From NCBI GenBank assembly GCA_019918135.1, contig WBZZ01002847.1, positions 186,001 through 250,000 on the forward strand: DNA of 64,000 nucleotides. Direction: 5' to 3'. Under the pieces are notes generated by a model that did no database searches, was not told the origin of the DNA, and was given only the letters and a program-made list of their open reading frames with translations. Below are positions 36,650-48,561 of this stretch, one piece after another. Origin of the DNA: Paulinella micropora. Taxonomy: Eukaryota; Cercozoa; Imbricatea; Euglyphida; Paulinellidae. Numbering within the stretch: position 1 is the stretch's first letter; each line of letters starts with the position of its first letter. The position numbers and the translations under genes are program-made.

Positions 36650-39600
36650 AAAATATGAAAAGAGGGAAAAAAAATCTTTTTTGTCCGACAACAAATGGAA
36701 CAGACGGGGGGTAAAGAAAGGGGGAGGGAGGAAGAAGAAGGGAGGAAGAAGGGGCGGGGTCTGTACCCCCCCCCCCCCCCCGTCCCCCCTCCCATCCCTC
36801 TGTCTCCCTCGTCCCCCTGCTATCCCCCCCCTCCCGTCGTCCCTTGTTTGCGCGTGCAGAGGGAAGAGTCAGGGAAGGAGGAAGCACGAATTGACGGGAG
36901 TGGCAATAGGAAGGGGGAGGAACAGGGGCGCGGTAAGAACATACAAAAAAAGAATCACGCAAAAAAAGAAATCCCTGACAAAGTTTTAATATTGGCACTG
37001 AGAATTAGGAGAGGGAGAGGAAAGGGCAGGGGAGGGGCGCGCCAAGAAAATGTAATTTACGCTGAATTAAAGCTCGACAAAGTCTTACACTTGACACTTG
37101 CAACGGCACCCTCAGGCTGCCACAGCATCCGGCCCACGTCATGCTTCTGCGGTAGCCTATGTTAGAACCCTGGCTGGCACCGTCTGTGCTCTGCTCTCGC
37201 GCCAAGAGAGTGCACAAAAGAATACGCTGAATTAAAGCTTGGCGGCGTCCTGTCCTTGCCATAGCTCGGCCACAGTGCGCAAGGTCAGAAAAATATGAAA
37301 GGAGGGGGGGGGGGGAGCGCTTCGCCGGTGTAAAAAAATCACGCGAAAAAAGAAATCCTTGACAAAGTTTTAATCTTCGGCACTGAATCTTCGGCACTGA
37401 AAGCTAAGAGAGGAAAGGGCAGAGGAAGAGCACAAATTGTCTAGTCCCCCGTCTGAGGATCGGGAGAGGGAGAGGAAAAGGGGAGGGTACTAGGGGCGCG
37501 CCTCGCCGGTGTACAAGAAAAATCACGCGAAAAGAAATTACTAAAAGAAAAAATTTTAATCTTGGCACTGAGAATGTGTACAGGGAGGGTCGGGGTGTGC
37601 TCTCCATCCCCGTCCCCTCTCTCGTCCCTCTGTTCCCCCTTGTCCCCCTGCGGCGGATGGATAGCGCGGTGGTCATTGGGCTAGGGGGGCAAGGGCCTCA
37701 CAACCCCGACGGCGTCCTGTCTGTGCCATGACTCGGCCACCTTGCGCAAAGTCAGAAAAATATGAAAAGAGGAAAAAAAAAGTTTTTGTCTGACAACCAA
37801 AGAAACAGATGAGCAAGGGGAGGGGGCGGAGAAGGGCAAGGGGGGAAAGCAACAGCCCCCGCCCTACTGTCGCACCTGCCGCAGCACCGTTAACGCAAGA
37901 GAGGGGGAGGGAGACGCCTCCTTCTCTGCCCGTGTACTAGTTAGCTACTTTGGCTAGCCCCGGAGCCGATAGGTTGGAATTAGGAGAGGGAGAGGCAAGA
38001 GGCAGGGAAGGAAAAAGCATGATCTGTGCTTGCTCATCATCTGAGAACGGAGAGCGGGAGAGGGAAGGGGGAGGGCGCGCCAAGAAAGTGCGACAAAGAA
38101 TACGCTGAATTGAAGCTCGACTGTCTTACACTTGGCACTGAGACCTAGGAGAGGGAAAGAGAAAGGGCAGGGGGGGCGCTAAGAATTTACAAAAAAAATT
38201 AATAAAAAAAATTTTGACAAAGCTTTAATCTTGGCATCTCTCTCTCTACAACCTTTCTTGCTATCGGCGATTTTTTTTTTGCTGTATCTATTTTCGTACG
38301 CATTTTCCAATGAAGATTACTTCCCACTTGTCCGTATTGACACGCACCCCCCCGCCGACTTTTACTAAAGAAAAAAGTACAGGATGTTAGTTTTTTACAT
38401 TTTGAGCACTGTGCTCCAGCGCAGCCCTGCGGCGGATGGACGGGCGGTGGTCAATGTAGCAGGTGGACAAGGGGCTCGCAATCCCGACGGCGTCCTGTCC
38501 GTGCCATGGCTCGGCCACCGTGCGCAAGGTCGGAAAAATATGAAAAGATCTGCGGAAATTTTTTGCCCGACAACCAAAGAAACAAACGGGGGGGGGGATG
38601 AAAGGGGGGGGGAACGACGGGAACAGAGGGACGGGAGGGGGGCAAAAGGGATCACTCCCCTCCCCCCTTTTCCCCTTTTCCCTTTCTCCTCCCCCTCCCT
38701 CCCCTCGCCCATTGTTTGCGCGTGCAAACGCATCCCAAAAAAAAATCGGATTGGATTGAAATCTAGGAAGGCAAACCCCCCCCCCCCCCCCTGAGACCGG
38801 CAGACAGCTGGGAGAGAGAAAGGGCAGCACGCAGCACATCCCCCTCCCTCCTCAGAGCGGAGGGGCAAAATTAAGTAAAAATTTTTTTGGAGCCCACCAA
38901 TGGGGGAGGGCGCCCCCCCCTCCCCTTCTTTCTTCCCCCCCTCTGAGCCCCCTGAGCCCGGGGGGCTCAAGGAGCAGGGAAAGGGGAAATCGGGAGCGGG
39001 AGGGAAGGGGGAGGGGTAGGGGTGTCAAGGGAGTGCGGAAAAGAATGCGCTGAATTAAAGCTCGACGGTCTTACATTCAAGCACTAAAAACTAGGAGCAG
39101 GGCGCCGTGCACCAGCACGACCCTGCGGCGGATTGTACTGCTCCTATGGTCAATGTGCCAGGAGGACAAGGGCCCCACACTTACCCCCCGACCACGTCCT
39201 GTCCGTGTCATAGATAGGCCACCGTGCGCAAGGCCAGAAAAATATGAAAAGAGGAAAAAGAATGTTGCTTAACAACAAAGAGAACAGACGGGGGAAAGGA
39301 AGAAGGGGACGGGAATGTGCTTCTCCCCGTCTCCTTCTTCCCGGTCAGTAAGCAGAAAGGCGTCCGGCAGAGGGGGGGGGGAAGGGGGAGAGCACGAATT
39401 GTCTTAGTCTCCATTCGAGAACAGGGAGTGGGAGAGGGAAGGGAGAGGGGTAGGGGCGCGCTAAGAATATACAAGAAAAATCTCTGACAAAGCTTTAATC
39501 TTGGCACTAAGAACCAAGAGAGAGAGAGAGAGAAGGAAAGGGAAAGGGCAGGGAGGATAAGGCGCCAATAAAGTGTAAGAAAAGTCCACGCTGAATTAAA

Positions 39601-40236
39601 ACTCGACGGTCGTACACTTGAGCACTAAAAACTATGAGCGGAGCACCGTGCCCCAGCACGACCCTGTGGCGGATGGCACTGTCCTCGTGGTCAATGCGCT
39701 AGGAGGACAAAAGCTCTCATTACCCCCGACGGCGCCCTGCCAGTGCCATGGCTCGGCCACTGTGCGCAAGGTCAGAAAAATATGCAGTGGAAAATTTTTT
39801 TTTTGCCCAACAACAAAGGGAACAAACGGGGGGATGCGGGAAGAGAGCAAGAGAAAGGGGGAGAAGAAGGAAGCGGGATGCGCTTCTTTTCCGTCCAATT
39901 TTAAAGCTTTGTCAGGGATCTTTTTTAATTTCTTTTTTGTACGTTTTTAGCGCGCCCCTGCCTCTTCCCTCTGCAAGATCTGCGGACATATCTGCGGAAA
40001 TATGAAAAGTGGGACAGAGGGACGAGAGGGGGGGAGGGGAGCACAACCCGCCCCCTTCTTCTCCCCTTCTTCTTTCTCCCTCCTTCCCCCTTTCTATATC
40101 CCCCTCCCCGTCTGTTCCTTTTGCTGTCGGACCAAAAAAATTTCCGCAGATCTTTTCATATTTTTCTGACCTTGCGCATGGTAGCCGAGCCATGGCACTG
40201 ACAGGGCGCAGTCGAGGTAGTGAGCCCCTTGTCCTG
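36650..40236. repeat. Array block B, copy 2
   Basis: This is the second copy of the 4-kb block at 30,700-34,757. Differences are mainly in homopolymer length, with one larger gap near the right end. The junction at 40,236 passes straight into block A copy 2. Confidence 0.65.
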
Positions 40237-41150
40237 GATGGACGGGCGGTGGTCAATGTAGCGGGTGGACAAGGGCCTCACAATCCCGACGGCGTCCTGT
40301 CCGTGCCATGGGCTCGGCCACCGTGCGCAAGGTCGGAAAAATATAAAAAATATGAAAAGATCTACGGAAAATTTTTTTTTGCCCGACAACCAAAGAAACA
40401 AACGGGGGGGATTAAAGTGGCGGGAGGACGACGGGAACAGAGGGGAGGGAGGGGGCGGGGGAATCACTCCCTCCCCCTTCTTCCTCCTTCCTCTTTCTCC
40501 TCCCCCTCCCTCCCTCGTCCCTTGTTTGCGCGTGCAAACGCATCCCGAAAAAAATCGGATTGGATTGAAATCTAGGAAGGCAAACCTCCCTGAGACCGGC
40601 AGACAGCTGGGAGAGAGAAAGGGTAGCACGCGGCACATCCCCCTCCCCTCCTCAGAGCGGGGGGGGGGGGGGGGGCAAAAATAAGTAAACTTTTTTTTGG
40701 AGCCCACCGATGGGGTGGGGCGCCCCCCCCTCCCCTTTTCTTTCTTCCCTCCCTCTGAGCCCCCTGAGCCCGGGGGCTCAAGGAGCAGGGCACCGTGCTC
40801 CAGCACGACCCTGCGGCGAATGAATGGGCGGTGGTTATGTGTGCTAGGAAGACAAAGGCCCCGGCCGGCCCGACGGCATCCTGTCCGTGCCATAGCCCGA
40901 CAACAAAGGGAACAGACGGGGGGAGGAAAAGAAAGGGGGAGAAGAAGGGGGATGTGCTTCTACCCGCCCCTTTCTTACTGTCTGAGAATCGGGAGGGCAG
41001 GGGCGCGCTTTGCCGGTGTACAGGAGGGAGAGGGGAAGGAAAAGGGGCGCCAAGAAACTGCAAGAAAAGTCCACGCTGAATTAAAACTCGACAAAGCATC
41101 ACACTTGACACTTGCAACGGCACCCTCAGGCTGCCGCAGCATCCGGCCCA
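40237..41150. repeat. Array block A, copy 2
   Basis: This is the second copy of 29,640-30,560. Its right end continues into CATCCGGCCCACGTCATG, whereas copy 1 continues into CAGTCGACGGTCTTACAC, which marks the edge of the duplicated block. Confidence 0.6.
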
Positions 41151-44100
41151 CGTCATGTTTCTGCGGTAAGCCTATGTTAGAACCCTGGCTGGCACCGTCT
41201 GTGCTCTGCTCTCGCGCCAAGAGAGTGCAAAAAGGAATACGCTGAATTAAAGCTTGACTGCGTCCTGTCCGTGCCATAGCTCGGCCACCGTGCGCAAGGT
41301 CAGAAAAATATGAAAGGAGGGGGGGGGGGCGCTAAGAATGTAAAAAAAAATTAATAAAAAGAAATCATTGACAAAGTTTTAATCTTCGGCACTGAAAGCT
41401 AAGAGAGGAAAGGGCAGAGGGAGAGCACAAATTGTCTAGTCCCCCGTCTGAGGATCGGGAGAGGGAGAGGAAAGGGGAGGGTAGGGGCGCGCTTCGCCGG
41501 TGTACAATAACAAATTGATGAAAAAAAATACTGACAAGATTTTAATCTTGGCACTGAGAACTAAGAGAGGGAGCAGGAAGGGGCGGGGGGAGGATTAAGA
41601 ACGATCTGTCTTGCCCCCCGTCTGAGAACGTGTACAGGGAGGGGCGGGGTGTGCTTCCCCCCTCTTGTCGTCCCTTGTTTGCGCGTGCAAACGCGTTCCG
41701 AAAATTTTTTTTTCCCACTTTTCATATTCCAGCAGATATTTCCGCAGATCTTGCGCGCCGTGCTCCGGCACGACCCTGCGGCGGATGGATGGGCGGCGGT
41801 CAATGTGCTAGGAGGACAAGGACCTCACTACCCCGACTGCGTCCTGTCCGTGCCAGGACTCGACCACCGCGCTCAAGATCAGAAAAATATGAAAAGATCT
41901 GCGGAAATTTTTTTTGCCCGACAACAAAGGGAACAGACGGGGGGAATGAAAGGGGGAGGAAGGGAGGGAGAGGAGAAAGAGGAAGGGGGGAAGAAGGGGC
42001 AGGGGAGTGCTCCCCCCCCCGCCCCCTCCCTCCCCTCTGTTCCCGTCGTCCCCTGCTACCCCCCCCTCGTCCCTTGTTTGTGCGTGCAAACGCATCCCAA
42101 AAAAAAATTTCTTTTCCACTTTTATATTTTTCCTATTTTTTACATCTTGCGCACTGTGCTCCAGCGCAGCCCTGCGGTGGATGGACGGGCGGTGGTCAAT
42201 GTAGCAGGTGGACAAGAGCCCCGGCCGGACCCGACGGCGTCCTATCCGTGCCATGGCTCGGCCACCGTGCGCAAGGTCGGAAAAATATGAAAAATATGAA
42301 AAGATCTGCGGAAATTTTTTTTTGCACGACAACCAGAGAAACAAACGGGGGGGGGGGGGATGAAAGGGGGGGGGGGGGGGCGACGGGAACAGAGGGAAGG
42401 GAGGGGGGCGGGGGAATCACTCCCCTCCCCCTTCTTCCCCCTTCCTCTTTCTCCTCCCCCTCCCTCCCCTCGTCCCTTGTTTGCGCGTGCAAACGCATCC
42501 CCAAAAAAATCGGATTGGATTGAAATCTAGGAAGGCAAACCCCCCTGAGACAGTAGACAGCTGGGAGAGAGAAAGGGCAGCACGCGGCACATCCCCTTCC
42601 CTCCTCAGAGCGGGGGGGCAAAAATAAGTAAACTTTTTTTGGAGCCTACCGATGGGCGCTCCCCCCCCCCCCCCTACCCCTTTCTTTCTTCCCTCCCTGA
42701 GCCCCCTGAGCCCGGGGGGCTCAAGGAGCAGGGGAAGGGGAAATCGGGAGCGGGGGGGAAGGGGGGGGGGGGGAGTAGGGGCGCCAAGAGAGTACGAAAA
42801 AGAATGCGCTGAATTAAAGCTCGACGGTCTTACATGGGGGCACTGAAAACTAGGAGCAGGGCACCGTGCTCCATCACGACCCTGCGGCGAATGAATGGGC
42901 GGTGGTCAATGTGCTAAAAAGACAAAAGCCCGGGGGGCCCGACGGCATCCTGTCCGTGCCATGGCTCAGCCACCGTGCGCAAGGTCAGAAAAATATGCAA
43001 AGATCTGCGGAAATTTTTTTTGCCCGACAACAAAGGGAACAGACGGGGGGAAGGGAAGAAGGAGGGGGGGAGAAAGGGGGAGAAGAAGGGGGATGTGCTT
43101 CTACCCGCCCCTTTCTCACTGTCTGAGAATCGGGAGGGCAGGGGCGCGCTTCGCCGGTGTACAAAAATCAGCGCAAAAAAGATCCGTGACAAATTTGTAC
43201 TCTTGGCACTGCCGGGGAGGATTTAATCTATCTCTACCCCCCGTCAGTAAGAGGGAAAGGGGAAAGGCGCCCGGCATAGGGGGGGGGGGGGGTTAGTGGA
43301 GGCGTTGCATGTATTTATTTTGTTTGTAGCTTCTGCGCCATTCACTCTTCTTCTTTCCCCTCCCCTGCTCCTTGAGCCCCCTGGGCTCAAAAGGGAGGGG
43401 AAGAGGCAGGGGGGCGCAAAGAAAGTGTAAGAAAAGTCCATGCTGAAATTAACACTCGACAAGGCATTACACTTGACACTTGCAACGGCATCCGGCCCAT
43501 GTCATGTTGCTGCGGTAGCCCGAGCCATGAACCCTGGCCGGCACCGTCTGTGCTCTATTCGCGTGCCAAGAGAGTGCGAAAAAGAATACGCTTGAATTAA
43601 AGCTCGACGGTCTTACATTTGGGGGCACTGGGAACTAGGAGCGGAGCACCGTGCTCCAGTACGACCCTGTGGCGGATGGATGGGGTGGTGGTCAATGTGC
43701 CAGGACAAGAGCCCCGGCCGGCCCCGACGGCGTCTTGTCCACGCCATGGCTCGGCCACCGTGCGCAATATCAGAAAATATGAAAAAAGGAAAAAAAATTG
43801 CCCAACAACAAAGGGAGCAGACGGGGGGGGGAAGAAGGGGAGAGGAAAGGGAAGGGACAGGGGGAGCAGGGCGCTTCGCCGGTGCAAGAAAAGTCCACGC
43901 TGAATTAAAACTCGACAAAGTCTTACACTTGACACTTGCAAAGGCACTCTCAGGCTGCCGTAGCATCCGGCCCACTCGACGGTCGTACACTTGAGCACTG
44001 GAAACTAGGAGCGGAGGACCGTGCTCCAGCACGACCCTGTGCGAATGGTACTGCCCCCGTGGTCAATGTGCTAGGAAGATAAGAGTTTAATAATCCCGAC

Positions 44101-44270
44101 GGCGTCCTGTCCGTGCCATAGCTCGGCCACTGTGCGCAGGGTCCGCGGGGATATGAACAGAGGGGAGGCCGACCTGTGGAGGCGTTGCATGTATTTATTT
44201 CTTTTGCAGCTTCTGCGCCCTTCCCCTCCCCTCCCTCCTGCTCCTTGAGCCTCCGGAAAGGCCCCAGCTA

Positions 44271-44450
44271 AATTCGGCGCCAAATTGTGCCGTCCGGAGG
44301 TAGGGTGCGCCCGCCAGGGTCCAGCCGGGCAGTGCGTCTTAGCTTTCTCGGGGAAACAGCCGTAAGCGCCAATTTGGCGCCAAAATCTACTTGCGCAAAA
44401 ACAAAATCCCCACACAGACGCTCGGCTGGGCCGCCGTGAGGAAGACCTGT
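44271..44450. promoter_or_regulatory. Paired E2F-type palindromes, copy 3
   Basis: AATTCGGCGCCAAATT (one mismatch in the palindrome) and TTTGGCGCCAAA (44,373-44,384) are spaced as in copy 1. The flanks match 24,300-24,800 over several hundred bases, so this is part of a larger duplicated segment. Confidence 0.5.
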
Positions 44451-47400
44451 TGTAGCCCCTCCCTCTCACCTTCGTCGCCCCTCTCACCTTTGTCCTCTGC
44501 TTATTCCTCCCCCCCTCTCCTGCTCCTTGAGCCCCCTGGGCTCAGAGGAGGAAAGAGGGGAGGAGGCGCTAAGAATGTACGAAATACGCTGAATTAAAGC
44601 TCGACTGTCTTACACTTGGGACACTGAAAGCTATGAGCGGAGCACCGTGCACCAGCACGACCCTGCGGCGGATGGTACTGCCCCCGTGGTCAATGTGCCA
44701 GGAGGACAAGGGCCCCGGCCGGACCCGACGGCGTCCTGTCCGTGCCATGGCTCAGCCACCGTGCGCAAGGTCAGAAAAATATGAAAGATCTGCGGAGATT
44801 TTTTGCCCGACAACAAAGGGAACAAACAAAGATAGAAAAAGTGGAAGGGAGGAAGAAGGGGGCGGGATGTGTTTCTCTCCCGTCCCCCGTCCCCCCCCCC
44901 CCTCACTGTCTGAAAATCGGGAGCGGAGCGGGAGAGGGGGGGCAGGGGCGCGCTTCGCCGGTGTACAAAAAAATTAAAAAAATCCAGGACAGAGTTGTAG
45001 TCTTGGCACTGAAAACTAGAGAGAGGAAGGGGCCGAGGAGGATTAATCTATCTTTTCCCCGCGTCAGTAAGAGTGAAGGGGGGAAGGCGCCCGGCATAGG
45101 GAGGGGGATTAGTAGAAGCGTTGCATGTCTTTATTTTGTTTGTAGCTTCTGCGCCAAGAAAGTGCAAGAAAAATTACGCTGAATTAAAACTCGACAAAGT
45201 CTTACACTTGACACTTGCAACGTCACCCTCAGGCTGTCGCAGCATCCGGCCCACTCGACGGTCGTACACTTGAGCACTGAAAACTAGGAGCGGAGCACCG
45301 TGCCCTCCAGCACGACCCTGCGGCGAATAGTACTGCCCCCGTGGGAGAAGGGAGGAAGAGAAAGGGGGGGGGGGGGGAAGAAGGGGGCGGGATGCGCTTT
45401 TCCCCGTCCAGTATTAAAGCTTTGTCAGGGATTTTTTTTAATTTCTTTTTTGTACGTTCTTAGCGCGCCCCTGCCTCCTCCCTCTGTTCCCTTTGTTGTC
45501 GGGCAAAAAAAAATCCTCAGATCTTTTCATATTTTTCTGACCTTGCGCGCGAGCAGAGCACAGACGGTGCCGGCTAGGGTTCTAGCATAGGCTACCGCAG
45601 CAACATAACGTGGGCCGGATGCCGCGGCAGCCTGAGGGTGCTGTTTCAATTGTCAAGTCGTAATGCCTTGTCGAGTTTTAATTCAGCGTGGACTTTTCTT
45701 GCACTTTCTTGACGCCCCCGGCCCCTTCCTCTCTCCCCTGAGCTCAGTGCCAAGATTACAACTTTGTCCTGGATTTTTTTAATTCTTTTTTGTACACCGG
45801 CGAAGCGCGCCCCTGCCCCCTCTCCCTCCCGCGCCAAGAAAACGTAATTTACGCTGAATTAAAGCTCGACGGTCGTACACTCGGGCACTGAAAACTAAGA
45901 GCAAAGCACCGTGCTCCAGCACGATCTGCGGCGAATGGATGGACGGTGGTCAATGTGCCAAGAGGACAGGGGCCTCACTACCCCGACGGTACCCTGTCCG
46001 TGCCGTAGCTCGGCCACCGTGCGCAATGTCAGAAAAATATGAAAGGAGGGAAGGGGGGGAGAGTATGAATTGTCTAGTCCCTCGTCTGAGGATCGGGAGC
46101 TAGAGGGAAGGGAAGGGTAGGGGCGCGCTTTGCCGGTGTACAAGAAAAATCGTGCGAAAAGAAATTACTAAAAGAAAAAATTTTAATCTTGGCACTGAGA
46201 ACGTGTGCAGGGAGGGGCGGGGTGTGCTCTCCATCCCCGTCCCGTCTTTCGTCCCTCTGTTCCCCCTTGTCCCCCTGCGGCGGATGGATAGCGCGGTGGT
46301 CATTGGGCTAGGAGGGAAAGGGCCTCACAACCCCGACGGCGTCCTGTCCGCGCCATGACTCGGCCACCTTGCGCAAGGTCAGAAAAATATGAAAAGATCT
46401 GCGGAAATTTTTTTTGCTCGACAACCAAAGAAACAAACGGGGGGGGAATGAAAGGGGGGGGGGGGAGGGAGAGGAGAAAGAGGAAGGGGGGAAGAAGGGG
46501 GAGGGGAGTGCTCCCCCCCCGCCCCCCCTCCCTTCCCTCTGTTCCCGTCGTCCCCTGCTACCCCCCCCCCTCCCCTCGTCCCTTGTTTGCGCGTGCAACG
46601 CATCCCAAATTTTTTTTTCCACTTTTCATATTTTTCCCATTTTTTTACATCTTGCGCACTGTGCTCCAGCGCAGCCCTGCGGCGGATGGACGGGCTGTGG
46701 TCAATGAAGCAGGTGGACAAGGGCCTCACAATCCCGACGGCGTCCTGTCCGTGCCATGGCTCGGCCACCGTGCGCAAGGTCGGAAAATATGAAAAATATG
46801 AAAAGAGGAAAAAAAATTTTTTTTTGCCCGACAACCAAAGAAACAAACGGGGGGAATGAAAGGGGGGGGGGGCAACGGGAACAGAGGGAAGGGAGGGGGC
46901 GGGGAAATCACTCCCCTCCCCCTTCTTCCCCTTTCCTCTTTCTCCTCCCCCTCCCCCCCCTCGTCCCTTGTTTGCGTGTGCAAACGCATCCAAAAAAAAA
47001 ATCGGATTGGATTGAAATCTAGGAAGGCAAACCCCCCTGAGACCGGCAGACAGCTGGGAGAGAGAAAGGGCAGCACGCGGCACATCCCCCTCCCTCCTCA
47101 GAGCGGGGGACAAAAATAAGCAAACTTTTTTTTGGAGCCCACCGATGGGGGGGGGGCGCCCCCCCCCCTCCCCCTTTCTTTCTTCGTCCCCTCTGAGCCC
47201 CCTGAGCCCGGGGGACTCAAGGAGCAGGGAAAGGGGAAATCGGGAGCGGGGGGGAAGTGGGGGGGGGGGGGGGAGTAGGGGCGCCAAGAGAGTGCGAAAG
47301 AGAATGCGCTGAATTAAAGCTCGACGGTCTTACATGGGGGCACTGAAAACTAGGAGCAGGGCACCGTGCTCCATCACGACCCTGCGACGAATGAATGGGC

Positions 47401-48314
47401 GATGGTCAATGTGCTAGGAAGACAAAAGCCCCGGCCGGCCTGACTGCATCCTGTCCGTGCCATGGCTCGGCCACCGTGCGCAAGGTCAGAAAAATATGAA
47501 AAGGGGGCGGGAGCGGGAGAAGGGAAGGCAGGGGCGCGCTTCGCCTGTGTACAAAAATCAGCGCAAAAAAATCCCTGACAAAGTCTTAATCTTGGCACTG
47601 AGAATTAGGAGATGGAGAGAATTGATGCTGAATTAAAGCTCGACAGGGCATTGCACTTGACATTTGCAACGGCACCCTCGGGCTGCCGCAGCAGCCGGCC
47701 CACGTCAAGAGAGTACGAAAAAAAATACGCTAACTTAAAGCTCGACGATCGTACACTTGGGCACTGAAAACTAGGAGCGTAACACCGTGCTCCAGCACGA
47801 CCCTGCGGCGGATGGATGGGCAGTGGTCAATGTGCCAGGAGGACAAGAGCCCCGGCCGGGCCCGGCGGCGTCCTGTTTGTGCCATGGGTCGGCCACCGTG
47901 CGCAAGGTCAGAAAAATATGAAAAAAGGAAAAAGAATTTGGCCCGATAACAAAGGGAACAGACGGGGGGAGGAAGAAAGGGAGAGAGAAAAAGAAGGGGG
48001 GCGGGATGTGCTTCCACCCCGTCCCCCCTTTCGTCCTTTGTTTGCGCGTGTAGAGTGAAGAGGCAGGGGCGCGCTTCGCCGGTGTAAAAAAAATTAAAAA
48101 AATCCATGACAAAGTTGTGATTTTGGCACTGAAAACTAAAAGAAAAAGGGGCCGGGGGGGATTAGTGGAGGCGTTGCGTGTATTTATTTTGTTTGTAGCT
48201 TCTGCGCTAGTGCAAGATTTTTTCGAGTTTTAATTCAGCGTGGAATTTTTTTGTAGTTCTTGGCGCCCCACTCCTCGCTGTTTCTTTTCCTCTGTTAATA
48301 ATTAGAAGCCTGAT

Positions 48315-48512
48315 ATGGCTAAAAAGGGAAGTTACGTCGGAGAACTCGGAAGTATTGCCCTTTTCGACCATATCACACACAGACAATTTGGCGACGAATT
48401 GCATTCGAAAAAGGGGAAAGAGAAAAAGTCCAGTTCACAAAGGAATGGCAGGGGAAAGGGAGGGGGGGGGGGAGAGGGCGCGCCAAGAAAGTGCAAAAAA
48501 AGAATACGCTGA
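48315..48512 (+). CDS. Short ORF at the right edge of the array
   Basis: ATG 48315 opens 65 codons. The first 35 residues have normal composition, after which the frame runs into the Lys/Ser/Gly-rich translation of array sequence. It is more likely the 5' fragment of a gene cut by array sequence than a complete gene. The same array unit then leads into the kinase gene. Confidence 0.25.
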   Translation: MAKKGSYVGELGSIALFDHITHRQFGDELHSKKGKEKKSSSQRNGRGKGGGGGEGAPRKCKKRIR

Positions 48513-48561
48513 ATTAAAGCTCGATTGTCTTATGCTTGGTTCGAAAACAAGTGAAAAAAAA

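Larger units (their letters stand above)
23230..48250. repeat. 25-kb array of mosaic, interspersed-module repeats
   Basis: About forty degenerate units, counted by eye from the GTCCTGTCCGTGCCATGG core and its reverse complement, fill this interval. A typical unit holds: a hairpin (GGAGCACCGTGCTCC), CCTGCGGCGGATGG, GTGGTCAATGTG, the core, CCACCGTGCGCAAGGTCAG, AAAAATATGAAAAG, CGACAACAAAGGGAACAGAC with a G run and purine tract, a C-run pyrimidine tract, TTGTTTGCGCGTGCAAACGC, then GGGGCGCGC, ACGCTGAATTAAAGCTCGAC and GGCACTGAAAACTAGGAG. Modules are reshuffled and some blocks are inverted. Open frames across units are inconsistent between copies and I do not call them genes. It resembles the homologous-region or origin/enhancer arrays of large DNA viruses, or a satellite; both are inference. 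Confidence 0.9.

Noticed and set aside
23230-48250. Dozens of open frames of 60-300 codons on both strands inside the array
   Set aside because: They follow the repeat units, change frame at homopolymers, are Gly/Arg/Pro or Ser/Pro-rich and differ between copies. Only the 77-aa frame at 26,363 has normal composition.
23230-48250. CRISPR array
   Set aside because: Units are hundreds of bases long, degenerate and mosaic. There are no short identical repeats with unique spacers and no cas genes.
23230-48250. SINE-type or tRNA-derived repeat
   Set aside because: TGGCTCGGCCACCG weakly resembles an A box, but no B-box-like GGTTCGANTCC follows and no tRNA fold is visible.
23230-48250. LTR element or other virus-like element in the array
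   Set aside because: I see no gag-, pol-, integrase- or capsid-like reading, no paired long terminal repeats and no target-site duplications.
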